Assembly: GCA_025602915.1 (NCBI GenBank)
Contig: JAHLJZ010000005.1
Span: forward strand, 434,001-498,000
Direction of reading: 5' to 3'
Length of the DNA: 64,000 nucleotides
DNA from: Paraphysoderma sedebokerense
Taxonomy: Eukaryota; Blastocladiomycota; Physodermatomycetes; Physodermatales; Physodermataceae
Shown: positions 34,269 through 46,294 of the stretch, one piece after another
Position numbering within the stretch: position 1 is the first letter of the stretch
How the letters are laid out: every line of letters starts with the position of its first letter
The notes under the pieces: model-generated
Seen by the model: the letters and a program-made list of their open reading frames with translations, nothing else
Told to the model about the DNA's origin: nothing
Database searches by the model: none
Position numbers and translations under genes: made by a program

Positions 34269-36466
34269 TCACACTTCTAATTTAGGAACCTTGTATAACC
34301 TTTCTTTACGGTCATATTCCCACCCATCTATTCTCCCGAGCACATTCTTTGCTTTCACCCCGACACAAATCTCAACCATTAACTCTCTCATTTCCTTCTT
34401 CGTATCATCGCTGACCGCATCATCGACATTACTAAGAATGGCTATCGTATAGTAATCCGTTTCCCCGTTATATTGAAGTACTAACCCAGCATCGTAATAT
34501 TCATGCGATACATAAACGAATGTACCGCCCTCATAAATTTTTCCGAGTGGCTGGGCAGTTTTTAGTTCAGGTTTCGTTGTCAAGTCGGTGGAAGAGGGGG
34601 TCTTCGGGTTTCGCTGATTGGGAGCTTTTCGAAGTGTTTTAGGCTTTGCTTTGGTAAGAATTGAGGCTCGTTTTCTGTGTTTGATTATCGGCAAAAAAAG
34701 AATACATCGACGTTCGATGAGATTGAATGGATTTTAGAGTAGAACGATGATAAATTATACTTTGTTCTCGCTTCAATGACAAGATCCCATAATTTCAAAT
34801 AAAAAGTCTTCGCTTTTCTCCTGTCAACCCCAGGGCACTTTAAACATCTTGATAAAAACTCGGCTTCGGATAGCCTACACATTTGCAGCCCAGACTCAAA
34901 TGGACAAAGAATTTCGGGATCGATCAGTTTATCAGGGTAAGTTTTTGTAACCCAATTTCGAAATTCTGCGTTACTCCATGTTGCAGGATTTTTCGGGTCT
35001 TTAGGCGGGGTAGTAGGAGCGGGAACTTTAAGAGGATTGATGTATCGCAAGGTGTTGAGAGAATGAGAGACATCTGTGATGCTGACCAAAGAAAAAACAT
35101 TAAGGACTTTTGTAATTCTGACTGCAGAAGATCTTGCCTCACCTCGGAGAGATATTAGCGATAACAACCGTCCGACATTGACGATGAGATGCAAGGTCGA
35201 ATGCATCTTTCAAATAAAGCGTCAGCTTGCTGGAACGATAGGGGATCTATTTTTTGAAATTGTTAATTCTCCTGTAATTTAGTGCTCCAACTAGAACATA
35301 AGCATACATGGACGTGCTTATCTTGGGACGTGGCGAGTGACGAAAGGGCCCTATTACGAATACAATCTTTCAGAGTAGCCAGAGATTTGTTAATTTCTTG
35401 GGTTTCTTTAATTCGCTCTCGATCGTGATATTTCATATCGCTAGCAGATTCCGAACCGGCCAAATCAACTATGTTGAGAATTCCTAAGGAGAAGCGGTTT
35501 AGCCAATCACGAATGTACATTGCGATATCTCACTTGCTCTGTACCATCTTCGGCTTCTGGGATTGCTGTGTTCTTAATTCTGATACGACAAATAGCATGC
35601 GAACGAGACGAGCTGTCATTCTTATGGGTGGATTCAGTTCGACGTAAACTAACCCCTCGTTCAACAAGATCGAGAAAAGCATTTGGGTTCAAAACCTGAA
35701 GGCGAAATTAGCCATCCATAAGAATACAAAGCCTAGCTAGCTTAGAAACATACCAGTTCCTCTTGACAACCTTTAATCACAACGGAGCCGTGAACATCCT
35801 CCAGAATTTGAGCCTTCTTCCGCTCGTTCAACAGATCGAAAATATCCTGGCTGCCGAAAATTTCAAAAAATTGCACGAAAACTTCGTGTTCTTCCTTTTT
35901 TTCAAATATATCACTTGCGATTTGGTTCAAGATGTTCGAAACAGTATACGTCTTGCCACCTAAGTTAAAGACTTAGGCGCTATATACGCAAAAGCGGATG
36001 CTTGCGAGAATTACTCACTTCCAGTTTGTCCATACGCAAAAATTGTTCCAATACCGCCGCCCAGAGCGACAGGCAACAACTTTTGCACCACAACATCATG
36101 TATTTCGTTTTTATGTTCCGGGCCAAATACATAGTCTGCTTCAAATTTCTGAGTTCTCACAACCGGTGCTTTATTCCATTTGAATTCGAGTTTGTGAACA
36201 TGAACGGAGGGGTTGCGGCAGTTGACTGCGTTAAAATAACCAAGTTCGTCCTCTTGAGTCAGGATTGGTCTCGTTCTGATACAGACAGTGATATCTCTGT
36301 CCAAATCTTGGATATCGCTTGATGAAAACGGAGTTTTGGGGGGAAGATTTGCTTCGAAGTTGAAAAGATGAGACTCGAAAAATGAGCGCTCTGCCAGGAC
36401 TTTGGCGACCTCGTCGAGCTTCTCCTGTCCAACTTCAAAAGGTTTCGGTTCAGATGTGACCATCAT
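34269..36466 (-). CDS. kinesin-13 family motor with C-terminal SAM-like domain
   Basis: Microtubule-depolymerising kinesin (KIF2/MCAK/KIF24 group) by motor sequence. Exons (minus) 36466-36019, 35959-35754, 35695-35545, 35483-35308, 35246-35143, 35081-34761, 34674-34269 join in frame to 603 aa. Motor: D-I-T-V-C-I-R-T-R-P, F-A-Y-G-Q-T-G-S-G-K-T (P-loop split by the first intron), V-F-V-Q-F-F-E-I-F, N-D-S-S-S-R-S-H-A, L-N-I-V-D-L-A-G-S-E, E-I-N-K-S-L, I-P-Y-R-S-S-K-L-T and S-L-N-T-L-R-Y. The N-terminal extension is only ~75 residues, short for kinesin-13. After the motor, W-S-N-A-E-F-R-N-W-V to K-T-F-Y-L-K-L-W-D-L-V resembles a SAM/pointed helical domain. The C-terminal ~130 residues are a basic linker and an unrecognised Y/V-rich module. 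Confidence 0.87.
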
Positions 36467-37561
36467 TGGGAAAGCTAAACGACATCAACCATATCGACGC
36501 CGATCAGAAGGTATCAGAAGTGAATGTGAGCAGAACAATCGCGAGCAAAGCGTCCGGTCATCATTTCGATGGGTCCACCTTAAAGTAGCTAGATATTCGT
36601 ACCTTAGATGAGACGCACAACTGGGTATATGAGAAAGGCAGAATCAGATGAGACGAATGGGTTCGCTGTGTGGTTTTTATTGTGCAATCATCGATTCCAT
36701 ACTCCTGTGGGGTGTTCGCTGGTTCCTACGCGCCAATTTGCAGCAGACGGCGACTGCAGTGGCGAGTGAACACTTTGCCATTCTTCGTCAGATCCCGTTC
36801 TCGGGTGACCTTAATTTTCATTCTACAGAGCGGAACATTGCTCAACTAAATCAATTGAATTCTCATGTCTCCATCTATGGAGTATCTATGGTGCATTTAC
36901 TTCGCATGATCCGTACATACATAATATGGATTTCAATTATATATTCTCCATTGTTGATTAGACCGATTGTCCAAGATCATCCTAATTGCGGGAATGACTG
37001 AATGAAATCGACGTCCTGTGTTAGTCGGAAATAAATTGGGGAATTTCGCCTTAGCAGCGTTTCAATTGAAAGTATCAAGTTCTCAAGTCCTAATGACTGT
37101 TGCGATATTCTTCATTGCCTTAAGCCATGGCCGAAGTGATGAGCTTGAGGAAAGGACGCAAGTATCTTCTATAATTATAATACTTATGGATATTGTAGCA
37201 TGTGCAACATGTTATAATTATTCTATCATTGCTAACCAATGCAAAACAAATTTATTTCGTTTAAACACTGCATCATGAGAATATTTGGCAAGCGGCCTGG
37301 TTAATGATCAGCTACATCCCATGCAATCGATCCGTTTCCGCTGTTAATAGGGAGATTCACAACGTCGCAGCGGAACGGTTCTTCGGATTCCTGCTACCTG
37401 ATTATTACGAGAAAACAGCGTAGTAAGCACGCGAGAGAATGATTGGACGGTTCAAGGATGCTCGCAACGGGATTGGGCTGCGTGGCGCGGGACGAAGGAG
37501 TTCCTTAAATGTTCAAGAGGGAATTCGCTTCCTCCGAGTTAGAAGGAAGGATTGACATACG
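36467..37561. other. divergent intergenic region
   Basis: About 1.1 kb between the kinesin start and the Cys-cluster protein. Plus-strand frames of 117 and 86 codons (36648-37001, 37018-37278) lack conserved features and splice continuity. No tRNA or repeat seen. The 37400-37540 part is GC-richer and likely the promoter of the downstream gene. Confidence 0.4.
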
Positions 37562-38065
37562 ATGCAAAACACATCCGCAGACAATAGTCGAGAAAAAAGC
37601 ACCGTTCCGGTCTATGCTGAGCAGCCGCAACCGATATCAATAGACATGAAGGAGCGAGCGCCGACCCCTCCTCCCAAATCAGAAAAGCCGTCCTCGCCTG
37701 AATCCAGCAAAATTGCAAATTCTCAGTACGTTGGCGAGCTCGATGAGCGAGAAATTTGCACACAGGGTCCTCCATATGTTCACAAGTGGGAAAATGTATC
37801 GACGCTCTCGGATTACATTACATGCTTTCTATGTCTTCCCTGCATTATCTGCTATGACTGTTGTTGCGCGGACTATTTCTGTTTTCGCAACCCTACCGGT
37901 AATTCGACACTATGTTCCCCAACAGGTCGTAAACAGTAAGTTGCCCTTGTTATTCTATTTTCAAATTCTTAGTGAGCCGGCCATAACCATTTCGGTTTTA
38001 GATGCGTGAAGTGTGGAGTAAAGAAGCAATGGAAATCCGATTACGACGACGACGACGATGATTAG
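37562..38065 (+). CDS. small Cys-cluster protein, possible membrane-associated
   Basis: Exons 37562-37935 and 38002-38065 join in frame to 145 aa. The N-terminal ~70 residues are Pro/Ser/Lys-rich and disordered (P-T-P-P-P-K-S-E-K-P). The core is a Cys-dense hydrophobic stretch, C-F-L-C-L-P-C-I-I-C-Y-D-C-C-C-A-D-Y-F-C, followed by C-S-P-T-G and a C-x-x-C pair (C-V-K-C-G). The protein ends in six Asp. The Cys-rich hydrophobic run could be palmitoylated or membrane-embedded, and the C-x-x-C pair could bind zinc as in LITAF-like proteins, but the spacing does not match LITAF well. No family is claimed. Confidence 0.65.
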
Positions 38066-38347
38066 TTGTTAGATAAAATATATTCTGTAAAATAGTTTGT
38101 TCAACACTTAAAGATACAATGACTATGTAAACTTGTCGCAATGACATGTCCTGCACAATACATTTAAATATAGCGAGTGCATTCTTGACTGCCCGAGCAA
38201 ACTTCCGGAAATGACTCAGACTCACTCAGCCGCGCGTTTTTAACTTTTTTTCCCTTCACGAGGACCCTCCGCCCGGGTTCGTTTTGCAGCGAAAGAACAA
38301 ATTGACGTATTCATTCCCGTATTTAATCTTCACTGATACTGATCTCA

Positions 38348-40617
38348 ATGTCCGTTGCTACACCTAAGAATCTTGAAGTCACTGTTTGTCAAGTGGACGA
38401 TCTCAAGGACGGGGAAAAGTTGGTACTTTTCTGTTCGCTTCCAGTTTGGCGGCTCAAGCTAAAGCTAGTCGTCATCTTATCTATATAGGAAGGAATTTAC
38501 CGTCGGCGAGAACAAAAAAGTTTTGGTGTCCAGAATCAAAAGCCAATTTTATGCGACATCGCATCTATGCCCACATTACAAGGCACCCATGGTCAAAGGT
38601 GTCTTAACAAGTGACGGGCGATTGATGTGGTATGTCCTCGTTACTCAAACTAGCAACGACATTCATCAGATCTAATCATACAAAAAGTCCTTGGCACGGA
38701 GCATGTTTTAACGTTAAGACAGGAGATATTGAAGATGCTCCGTCTGTAGACAGTTTGGTTCATTTTCCAACCCGAGTGAAGGATGGTCAAGTTTTTGTTT
38801 CCTTTGATCCCAAGTCAGATTATAAGCGAATCCCGAAGTGCGTCCGAAAAGTGAACGGAAATCAAGAAAGTGTGGTCATTATAGGATCTGGTGCTGCCGG
38901 TGTCATTGCTGCAGAGAGTCTGAGACAGGTAATGTGATCAGTGTTTAACCACCTGGATGAGCGGATTCGTTAACCATTGCGTTGTATTCTGCAGGAGGGT
39001 TACACCGGTTCCATCACTATAGTTTCCAAAGAATCGTATATTCCAATTGACAGACCGAAGCTTTCAAAATCCCTTGGCGTCGATGCGACAAAAATCGCTT
39101 TGAGATCGGAAGAGCAATGGAAGGAGATGGACATTGAATTCAAACTATCCTCGGTTAGTATGAGGGCTGCAATATTGAAATAAGAAAGGTTATTAATCGC
39201 TTCTCCTGTAGGAAGTAACTGGGATTGATTTCAATTCCAAAACGGTGACTGTAGCGACACCGTCACGAAATGAAAATCTGATGTACAAGCATTTAATCCT
39301 CGCAACCGGTGGAACCGTAGGTTTTCGTCATTATCGTAGGTCTAAACAATACGTTATTAATTGCGTTTACCTTTCAATACAGCCTCGCCGATTAACCGTT
39401 CCGGGTAGCGATCTTGACAACATCCTTGTTCTCCGCACCGTTGATGATTCGGCTTCACTGGCGAAAGCCTACGAAGCTGCTGGGTCGGAAAAACCAAACG
39501 TCGTCGTCATTGGTGCAGGATTCATAGGAATGGAAGCTGCAGCGATGCTGGCAAAAAGTGCGAATGTGACCGTGCTAGGAAATGGAACGGTGCGATATGT
39601 CTTTTTCAATCATTACGGAAACCAACCCTAGCCTAATGACACATCTTCAAGGTTCCTCTGGAACGTGCCCTTGGAACTAAAGTCGGGGCCGTATTTCAAA
39701 AGCTTCACGAGTCCAACGGCGTTACTTTCAAGTTAAATAACGCTATCGCAGAATTTCTACCGTCTGAAACCGATCCAAAGAAAGTAGGGTATGTCAAACT
39801 ATCCTCTGGAGATCAATTAGCAGCCGATGTAGTCATCTTAGGCGCTGGAGTCACATTGAACACTCAATTTCTGAGTGCAAACAATGGAATTAAATTGGAT
39901 AAAGACGGCGGAATAACAGTTGATGATTGTATGAAAGTACCGGGATTAAATGATGTCTACGCTGTTGGCGATATCGCTCGTTTTCCCAATCACCTTACGG
40001 GTGAACATGTTAGAATCGAACATTGGAATGTTGCCATGAATCAAGGGCGAACGGCAGGTTAGTAACTTCACACCAAGATTTTTGCGACGTCGTGTCATTC
40101 TGACAGCGTTTTTTTCGGCGTTAAAAGCCAAGAATATTGTGCACCCGGATTCTCCTGCTTCGTTTAAAACAATTCCTTACTTTTGGACCACACAATACGG
40201 GAAGTCACTTCGATATTGTGGACATGCTCCCAGATACGAAGATGTCATCATCGAAGGGAACTTGGATGAAATGTCATTTGTCGCTTATTATCATATCAAT
40301 GATACAGTGGTAGCTGTTGCATCGCTTGCAAAAGATCCTGCTGTTTCTCACTGCTCAGAATTGGTAAGTCACTTTATGGATATGGTCTGTTTCAGTCATA
40401 TTAACGATCTTGGTGCCTCCTGTTCTTTTTCAGCTTCGTTTTAATAAGATGCCGTCGGCTTCAGAGATCAAAAATGGATTGAATCCGCTTGATATTGGTC
40501 TTAAAGGTTCGTAGGATTTACTTTATCTAATCATAAGCAGTACGGTTACTTCAACTGAATCCCTGTTTCTAACTTTTCTGGTTAGCACCTAAAGAATCCA
40601 AATGCATCATTTTGTAA
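38348..40617 (+). CDS. Rieske-type apoptosis-inducing factor (AIFM3-like NAD(P)H oxidoreductase) with CaaX tail
   Basis: FAD-dependent pyridine-nucleotide oxidoreductase with an N-terminal Rieske [2Fe-2S] domain, the AIFL/AIFM3 layout. Ten exons: 38348-38418, 38489-38629, 38688-38928, 38995-39153, 39212-39316, 39383-39589, 39652-40057, 40128-40363, 40434-40506, 40586-40617, giving 556 aa. Rieske ligands: L-C-P-H-Y and C-P-W-H-G-A-C-F-N. FAD motif V-V-I-I-G-S-G-A-A-G; NAD motif V-V-V-I-G-A-G-F-I-G-M-E; second FAD site D-V-Y-A-V-G-D-I-A. There is no mitochondrial presequence. The protein ends K-E-S-K-C-I-I-L, a consensus prenylation box, so a membrane-anchored cytosolic enzyme is inferred. Its 3' end is only 130 bp from that of symplekin. 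Confidence 0.93.
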
Positions 40618-40746
40618 TACACTACTTAACAGTAGAGATAATGTTACTCAATAAAAAGTTCTAGGAACTAAATTAATTTTTCAAATATATTATTCTTGTA
40701 TAACTGTTCTGCTGAATTGCAAACGGTAAAGAAAGATATTACATGT

Positions 40747-43700
40747 TCAACTTTCGGTGTTCATCTCAGACTCCGATTTTTTCTTCTGGGTATTTTGCTC
40801 TAACAGCGCCATTAACCTTGGCGCTCCAGCAATACTTTTTCCGGCACCATTTTCCACAAATTCCTTCAGAGGACCCTTCAAAGATGGCTGCTTTGTCAGC
40901 AAATCCAAAAACTGTGCTTTCGGCAATTGAAAAATGACGGGGAACGATTGTGGGACGGTGGACTAAGGACAAGAATGAACTAAGCTAATGCGATATCATT
41001 TACATAGAAATGAAATGAACAAACCTTGACACAGCGAATGAATCCCTCCCATAATTTCGGATTCGTCCAAATCTTCTTCGTTATCAAACGTGCCAACAAG
41101 CCAGTTACGAAGCCAGTAAGATTGGAATACATCATCACACTTTGGATGACCTGGAAAAACGGTTTTGGGTTAGTGATCGGCAAATATGAAGTATAACGAG
41201 GGGATATTATATAAAGCGCTTACTGTTCGCATGAATAGAGTAGGAAGCTTGGTTTGATCTGATAATTGTTGCATCACGACAGCAAGTACCTCAGCCTTGA
41301 AGATATGGTTCATGTTGAAGCAAACGGTAACAGCTGTGCGCAGAGGAAGCAACCAAGAAAAACAATATCGTTTCAGTATTTTGACGAGGACGGGAAGTAA
41401 GAAATGGAGAAATGGAGCCAAAGATAAACATACCCTCCAACGTTTTTCTCAGATCAACCGAGTCCTCCATATTGTGAATAGCGATCAATAATTCTGCTGG
41501 CGAAATGACACTGGAACCTTTCTCCCCGACTTTGTTATCCAATATTCGCGTAATCACTTCCTTGAAAACCTTCCGCTGCCTTTCATTGTTCTCTAATAAC
41601 GACACCAGTTTCGGAAGGTATTCTAATATTTCCGTCTATTTATCCATAAAGAAAAACGTGAGAAAGAAAACTTCTCGAAAGATGTCACAGCGAGTCATTA
41701 CCTTCTCTAAGCCAGAAATGATAGGAATCAAGAACTGCGCATCTAAATCTCGATTTAAATATAAATGCTTAACGGTATTGACTAGTGCTGAGCTGGGTTG
41801 ACCTAACATGGAGTCAATGAAGTATTGAGTGGTTATGAGACTGCTTTAGTCTATTTCAATTGGTATAGCCAACATACTTTTCTCTGTTAATATAACCAAC
41901 ACTCGAAGGACCAATGTTTGACACCCATCGGGAAATAATTTTAGGGCATCTAATAACTTTTGAGAATTCATGCCGATCGCACGAATCAGACCTTGAATCT
42001 GCATCCTAATAACTCGTTGAATGAACGGTTTCGCACCCGCATAAAGTTTAAAGATGCTGCCACAAAGAGTCAGTCGGATCAGCGCTGGAAAGATATGCAT
42101 AGCAATACGTACTCTGACAGTAGACTCGGATTTCGTGATGTTAATGCTAAAACCAACTCTATGTGCCGTATCACATCCGACTCTTTCCAATTGCAAGTCT
42201 CGTCATTCGGTATCATCCCTTCTTCGTCCTCATCTTCCAACTTAACCTGGCCGGGCGGGGTTTCGGCGACTGACCCATTCGAGTGTATTGTTGTTGCTTT
42301 ATTTTCATCCGCTTCCTCCCGCGGGGGCGAGTCATCTAAAAGTGTATGCAGCTGATCAAGAGCATACTGTTGCACGACGTTGGCTATTTTAGGATGATCG
42401 GGATAATATAACTTTGCCGTGAGGATAGCGTGAGATCGAACTGCTTTGTCTAAAAAATCTAATTTTAGTGATGTTCAGATTTGTGAACTTTATAACGTCA
42501 AGAGTATACCTGGATGAGTGCATAAACGCAAAAGAAGATTTAATGATGCCGTACGCATAGATGTCCTGGTATCAATGAGTTCCTTCAATGTGAGTAGAGC
42601 AATGTTGAGCCTGGATCCGCTTTCACAGTATCGTTTGATGACGCCGAGCGCGTGATCCGTCACTTCTGGTGCGTCTAATATAACTCTTACAAATATCTTA
42701 TCTTTCGGTTCTAGTACAGTCTCGAGCCGATCGAGAAGAAGGTGGAAAAATGTGTGGTACGACGGTGAAGAGAAGTGGATGTAATTCAGGTACTCTTCGT
42801 AAAGCCACATAAGAGCGAGTTCGTGCCTATTAACGAAGAAGATGCTATGAATGATCTATACACATCGCTACAGCGCGTACGAGAGTATAAATTTACCGAT
42901 TCTTAAAATCTCCCAATACAAATTCTAATATCATTCCTCGTAATTCATCTTTTTCCGCCGCTGATGCCAAATCATTCCTATTCCTCCCGTGTTGGTGACC
43001 CAGGACTCTGCCAACTAATTTTGTTAGTAATGACATCCACTGCGTCTTGCCAACATTCTTATTTAATGGCTTTCGGTTCGAACCCCTATCATCAGATACG
43101 GAGTTTTCACAATGAAGTATACGTTTTAATGTTGTTTTGATCAAGTGCCGTACTTGTTCTTGAGTTAGAGAAGATGAAGATATGGTTGCAAGAAAATTGG
43201 GTCTATTGGAATCTGAAAAGTCAACTGCTACTGGAGGTGACGGGGCACGCGAAATTTCGGTAGGTACGGCTTTCACACGGGGCGACTCACGTGGCTGCAG
43301 AGGTGGGTGAAGTAACAATTCATCCTCGTCCTCATCTGATTCCTCGGTTTGCGCGATTGACGCTGGCCACTCTGTAGCTTCGGTCTTAATGCCATTATCT
43401 TGATTGCTTTTATCCGTTAGAACGGTGGAGGGTACATTTTCCGGTTGGGTTCGAAGTTTCTGGCGAGCAGTCTATTCATAAAGTTAACAGATAATTGATT
43501 GTATCTTGTATAGCGAGACACCTACACTCAAGGCATCGTCAAACTCAGTTTGCGATATTGCTAGCAAAGACTGAACGACCAATTCAGCCACCAGATGTGC
43601 GGGCAGTTGCTTGATATCTAAAGTATTCATGATTGGTAAACTATCGGTCAAGGAAATGAATTTAAAGGAAATGAATAAGATAACTCGTGTTTATTCTTCG

Positions 43701-45216
43701 ACAATTGCGCACGAAGTTCGGCCTCGGACGAATTAGCGTCTGACTGAGGAACTGCTTGGGTTAGACCAGTTTCGGTTTCATCGGGTTTCAATTTTTTGGC
43801 TGGAGGAGTGCTTGCTGCAGATGGAGCGGGTCGTTTCAAGGATTCGTATGCCTGAACAAATTTTGGGTAAATAGGTCGAAATTCTCGAGGAATTTCCTGT
43901 GGACGGATATTGATTTTCGGCAAAATTTCACTGATTCTGTCTCCGATTGGTGATGTCAAAACATTAGGTAACCTAATCGCAGTCGAACGTAAGTACAGTG
44001 AGTCGAGATATGTGATAAGAATTCATACCTCAGAATATTGAAATACACATTTTTTATTGTTCTTTCAATGCTACGAATTTGAGTAGGTGAAAATTGACTC
44101 CGCGGATTTTGAGTCCACGCCCCCAGAGCGTCCACGATAAAAAGTATATGTTGTGGGCGAGACTTTGCAACCGAATACAAAAGGTTGGCCACTGCGGTAA
44201 TCGTCGCCGATGATCTATGACATTAAATGAGTGAAAATATTCACTCACGCATACATAAGCAATGATGGACTCACAATGTCGTTGATGCAATTTGTTGGCT
44301 AATCTGCCGTAGCCACGATAATCCCTCTTCTAATAAAGCAGCTCTGTCCAAGAAAGGATGCTCATCAGGAAGAATTCGCAAAGACACGTCTTTTTGCTTT
44401 GACAATAATCGAGGGTCACCCTAACGCGCGCAAAACGAAGTGGCAATGATCAATCAGACAGCTTAAAGAGATATCATATGCGGCAAAAGTACCTCCGGTT
44501 CGGAATAAGTTAATGCAAGCATTTGCATGAATTTTAGGATTCCTAATTTCACTCCTTCGTTTTGCTCAGGTGTTAACTTTTGGAGCACTTGCTCTTTCAT
44601 CTTGGTCGCAGTGAGCCACGTTGGCTCAAGACTTACATCACCGCAGCTATAACAGACGGGGACGCTTATATGTCAAAAGTTGTTCTCAATGAAATGATGA
44701 GGAAATGACTTACACCACGGAGAAGGCCATTGGATATAAATTTGTAAAGCAGGCTATCGCTCGTTTCATCACCGTCATTTCGGGGTTGTCGAGAAAATAA
44801 CCGATGACGGGAGTAACTTGAGCTAATACTAAATTGAAAAGCCAGTTAAAGAATACAAAGAATCGAATGTGAATTATTTTCTCCGGAGCCATTCCGGAAT
44901 AGCTTCAAAAAAACCCTGATAAAAGGATACGTTGGCCTTTGACTTCCGCTGACAGACTGACTTTGCGAAAAGTATCATCGATCACATCGATTACCCATTT
45001 TGTTACATCAGGTGAAGGGTCTGTAACAAACTCGAACACTGACGGTAGCAATTGCGGTAGATATTGTACACAGCGATGAATCAACAATTCTTGAAAGTCA
45101 CAGAGAACGTGCAATTTCTGCTGGTTATCATTGATAGATTTTGCTTGATTCAAGAGACTCAGCAGATGCTCAGGAGAATCAATCGATGCCGGAGGGGGGT
45201 GACTTTGATCGGACAT
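40747..45216 (-). CDS. SYMPK: symplekin (Pta1) mRNA 3'-end processing scaffold
   Basis: HEAT-repeat scaffold of the cleavage/polyadenylation complex; its N-terminus binds the Ssu72 phosphatase. Multi-exon gene (about 14 exons) on minus; first exons 45216-44931 and 44828-44714, last exon ends at stop 40747. N-terminal [41 protein letters not shown]. The middle has an acidic/Pro linker (P-A-K-K-L-K-P-D-E). C-terminal symplekin blocks: [47 protein letters not shown] and [13 protein letters not shown]. Exon borders in the middle were not all resolved by hand. Upstream it is divergent from the AP-3 sigma gene. Confidence 0.9.
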
Positions 45217-45561
45217 GGGGAGGAGAAAGCAAGAAGAATAGAATGCCAAAAAATGAACAGAGCAACAAAGTCGAATAAAACCCCAGGCAAAAAGAGAGCA
45301 GGAGGTTGGGGCACTTAAACAAATACAAGGAAAGGTATATACAATCAGAATGACTATGGGAGGGAGTCTGTTTCTGTCCTGATGTGGGTTTTGTGTGTCG
45401 GCAATTGCGAGAGTGGAACCGCAAAACAAACCTGCAAAGAGGGAAGGCCAACCCAGCGACTCGAGTCCATTCAGCCACCGCAAACTGGACACTCACCGCC
45501 GATATCGTCAGAGCAGGGAATAACCGTCATTCGGCCCTCTATGTGATCTTTAAGCTGAAGT
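45217..45561. promoter_or_regulatory. bidirectional promoter, symplekin / AP-3 sigma
   Basis: 345 bp between opposing start codons. Overlapping frames here (for example 45179-45496 minus) are upstream sequence read as protein; they lack conserved features. No TATA box is evident. Confidence 0.45.
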
Positions 45562-46294
45562 ATGATAAGATTCGCCCTCATATTCAATAATCATGGAAAG
45601 CCGCGATTGTCGAAATTCTACTCAAACATAGTATGTCGGCCTTATTCAGGAATCTCCTATAACTCTAAAACTAACTGGGCCATTACAGGATACCGCCACA
45701 CAACAATCGTTACTTCAAGAGATATTCTCTATCCTCAACAATAGACCACCTAATCTGTGCAACTTCATAGATTCTGCGTCGCTGCCAGCTATAAACGCCT
45801 CAACTCTATCCAACCTCGGCCTATCAAATATTAAAATTTGTTGGCGTCATTATGCAACACTATATTTCGTTATGGTATGCGATGATTCAGAGTCAGAACT
45901 GGCGATGTTAGATTTGATCCAAGTCTTTGTAGAAAGTTTGGATCGTGTCTTTGAGAATGTTTGCGAATTGGACTTGGTGAGTTTTAGACCCTCACCATTA
46001 AGTGATTCATGAATGACTAAAGCAGAACCAATTGGATTTAGATTTTTCATTTTGAAGACGTACACAACATCCTCTCAGAATGCATAGCCGGGGGTTTGGT
46101 ACGATATTCTTGAATTGTTAGTCCTGCAATCGCTTATGTGACTGATTGACTTTTCCGTTTTATACTGACAGGTGTTGGAAACCAACATCTCCGACATTGT
46201 CAATAACTACAAAGAGCACGGCAAGTTAGCAAAAAGAAGCGCCAGTTCTAGTTTATTATCTTCTCCTCAGAGCATTCGACGGGGTTTTTCGTAG
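45562..46294 (+). CDS. APS3: AP-3 adaptor complex subunit sigma
   Basis: Small longin subunit of AP-3, which sorts cargo from Golgi/endosome to vacuole or lysosome. Exons 45562-45630, 45689-45976, 46042-46098 and 46172-46294 join in frame to 178 aa. Starts M-I-R-F-A-L-I-F-N-N-H-G-K-P-R-L-S-K-F-Y, diagnostic for AP-3 (AP-1/2 have different N-termini). Then W-R-H-Y-A-T-L-Y-F-V, E-S-E-L-A-M-L-D-L-I-Q-V-F-V-E, F-E-N-V-C-E-L-D-L-I-F-H and G-G-L-V-L-E-T-N follow. The segment between residues ~40 and 80 (after L-C-N-F) is divergent, and the C-terminal tail is a short Ser/Arg-rich stretch. Confidence 0.95.

Noticed and set aside
36648-37278. Two plus-strand frames of 117 and 86 codons as a gene
   Set aside because: No conserved motif, no in-phase splice pair and atypical composition; they look like open frames by chance in AT-rich DNA.
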